The position numbers were made by a program, and so were the translations under genes. This document shows, in pieces, positions 63,944-64,000 of a DNA stretch of 64,000 bases. A model generated the notes under the pieces. That model saw only the letters and a list, made by a program, of their open reading frames with translations, ran no database searches and was not told the DNA's origin. How positions within the stretch are numbered: position 1 is the first letter of the stretch; every line of letters begins with the position of its first letter. The stretch is taken from the IMG/VR virus record IMGVR_UViG_3300033146_004404, positions 64,001 to 128,000 of that record. The stretch is one strand, 5' to 3'. Source of the DNA: a virus.

Positions 63944-64000
63944 TTACAGATAGATAGACCACTGTGCTACAATTTCAGTATCATGTGATTTATAAATAGG
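63944..64000 (-). CDS. 3' end of an unidentified gene
   Basis: The minus frame ending in TAA at 63944 is open to the window edge: last 18 residues PIYKSHDTEIVAQWSIYL. A terminator follows directly, which supports a real gene end. Too short to identify. Confidence 0.5.
   Translation of the reverse strand, partial: PIYKSHDTEIVAQWSIYL

Overview
This window is part of the genome of a large, AT-rich tailed phage with a T4-type (myovirus-like) head and packaging module. Seen directly: a gp23-like major capsid protein, acidic scaffold, gp21-like prohead protease, gp20-like portal carrying the T4-type ISRAPERRVFYID signature, gp17-like large terminase and a probable gp16-like small terminase, all in order on the minus strand. 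A class II (B12-dependent) ribonucleotide reductase, many radical SAM enzymes and a KdsB-like enzyme suggest an anaerobic, probably Gram-negative host; that is inference. No tRNA, CRISPR array or integrase was recognised. TGA is used as an ordinary stop.

Layout. 1-1411: AAA ATPase and two small genes on the plus strand, ended by a bidirectional terminator. 1488-13745: capsid, portal and terminase genes; the terminase carries an intein. 13772-21545: DUF2493/SLOG gene on plus; on minus a Ro60/TROVE homologue, a possible nucleotide-modification protein, a gp55-like late sigma factor and several proteins whose N-termini look like capsid-targeting peptides. 21614-23579: zinc ribbon, membrane and lysis-type genes. 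23576-33758: a 2468-residue BspA-type LRR/PKD protein and a fibre-like protein. 33831-37133: lipase, KdsB, radical SAM and aminotransferase genes. 37164-48755: the densest part, seven more radical SAM genes with small CxxC proteins and a probable substrate. 48763-55195: LamG and other fibre-like genes. 55210-58416: probable internal head proteins (one frameshifted) and two plus-strand genes. 58559-63743: a truncated endonuclease, nrdJ with two inteins four residues apart, and a LAGLIDADG-dUTPase fusion.

The most interesting system is the eight-gene radical SAM locus between two paralogous fibre-like genes (30984-33758 and 53771-55195). Seven lie in one tightly overlapping cluster with two free CxxC-CxxC mini-proteins, a third copy of that module fused to a radical SAM enzyme, and a 233-residue protein packed with aromatic-x-Asn/Asp/Ser triplets, the type of motif cross-linked by cyclophane-forming radical SAM enzymes. 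I infer that the phage post-translationally modifies a surface or tail protein.

Regulation. Four sigma70-like promoters share not only perfect TTGACA and TATAAT boxes with 17-bp spacing but nearly the entire spacer; they precede the SLOG, TROVE, aminotransferase and dUTPase/RNR genes (probably early or middle). A second 10-base motif, GTAAAGATAA, sits 28-31 bases before four other start codons and may be part of the late promoter read with the gp55-like factor. A hairpin-bearing repeat of about 69 bases occurs in inverted orientation at 37926 and 63822.
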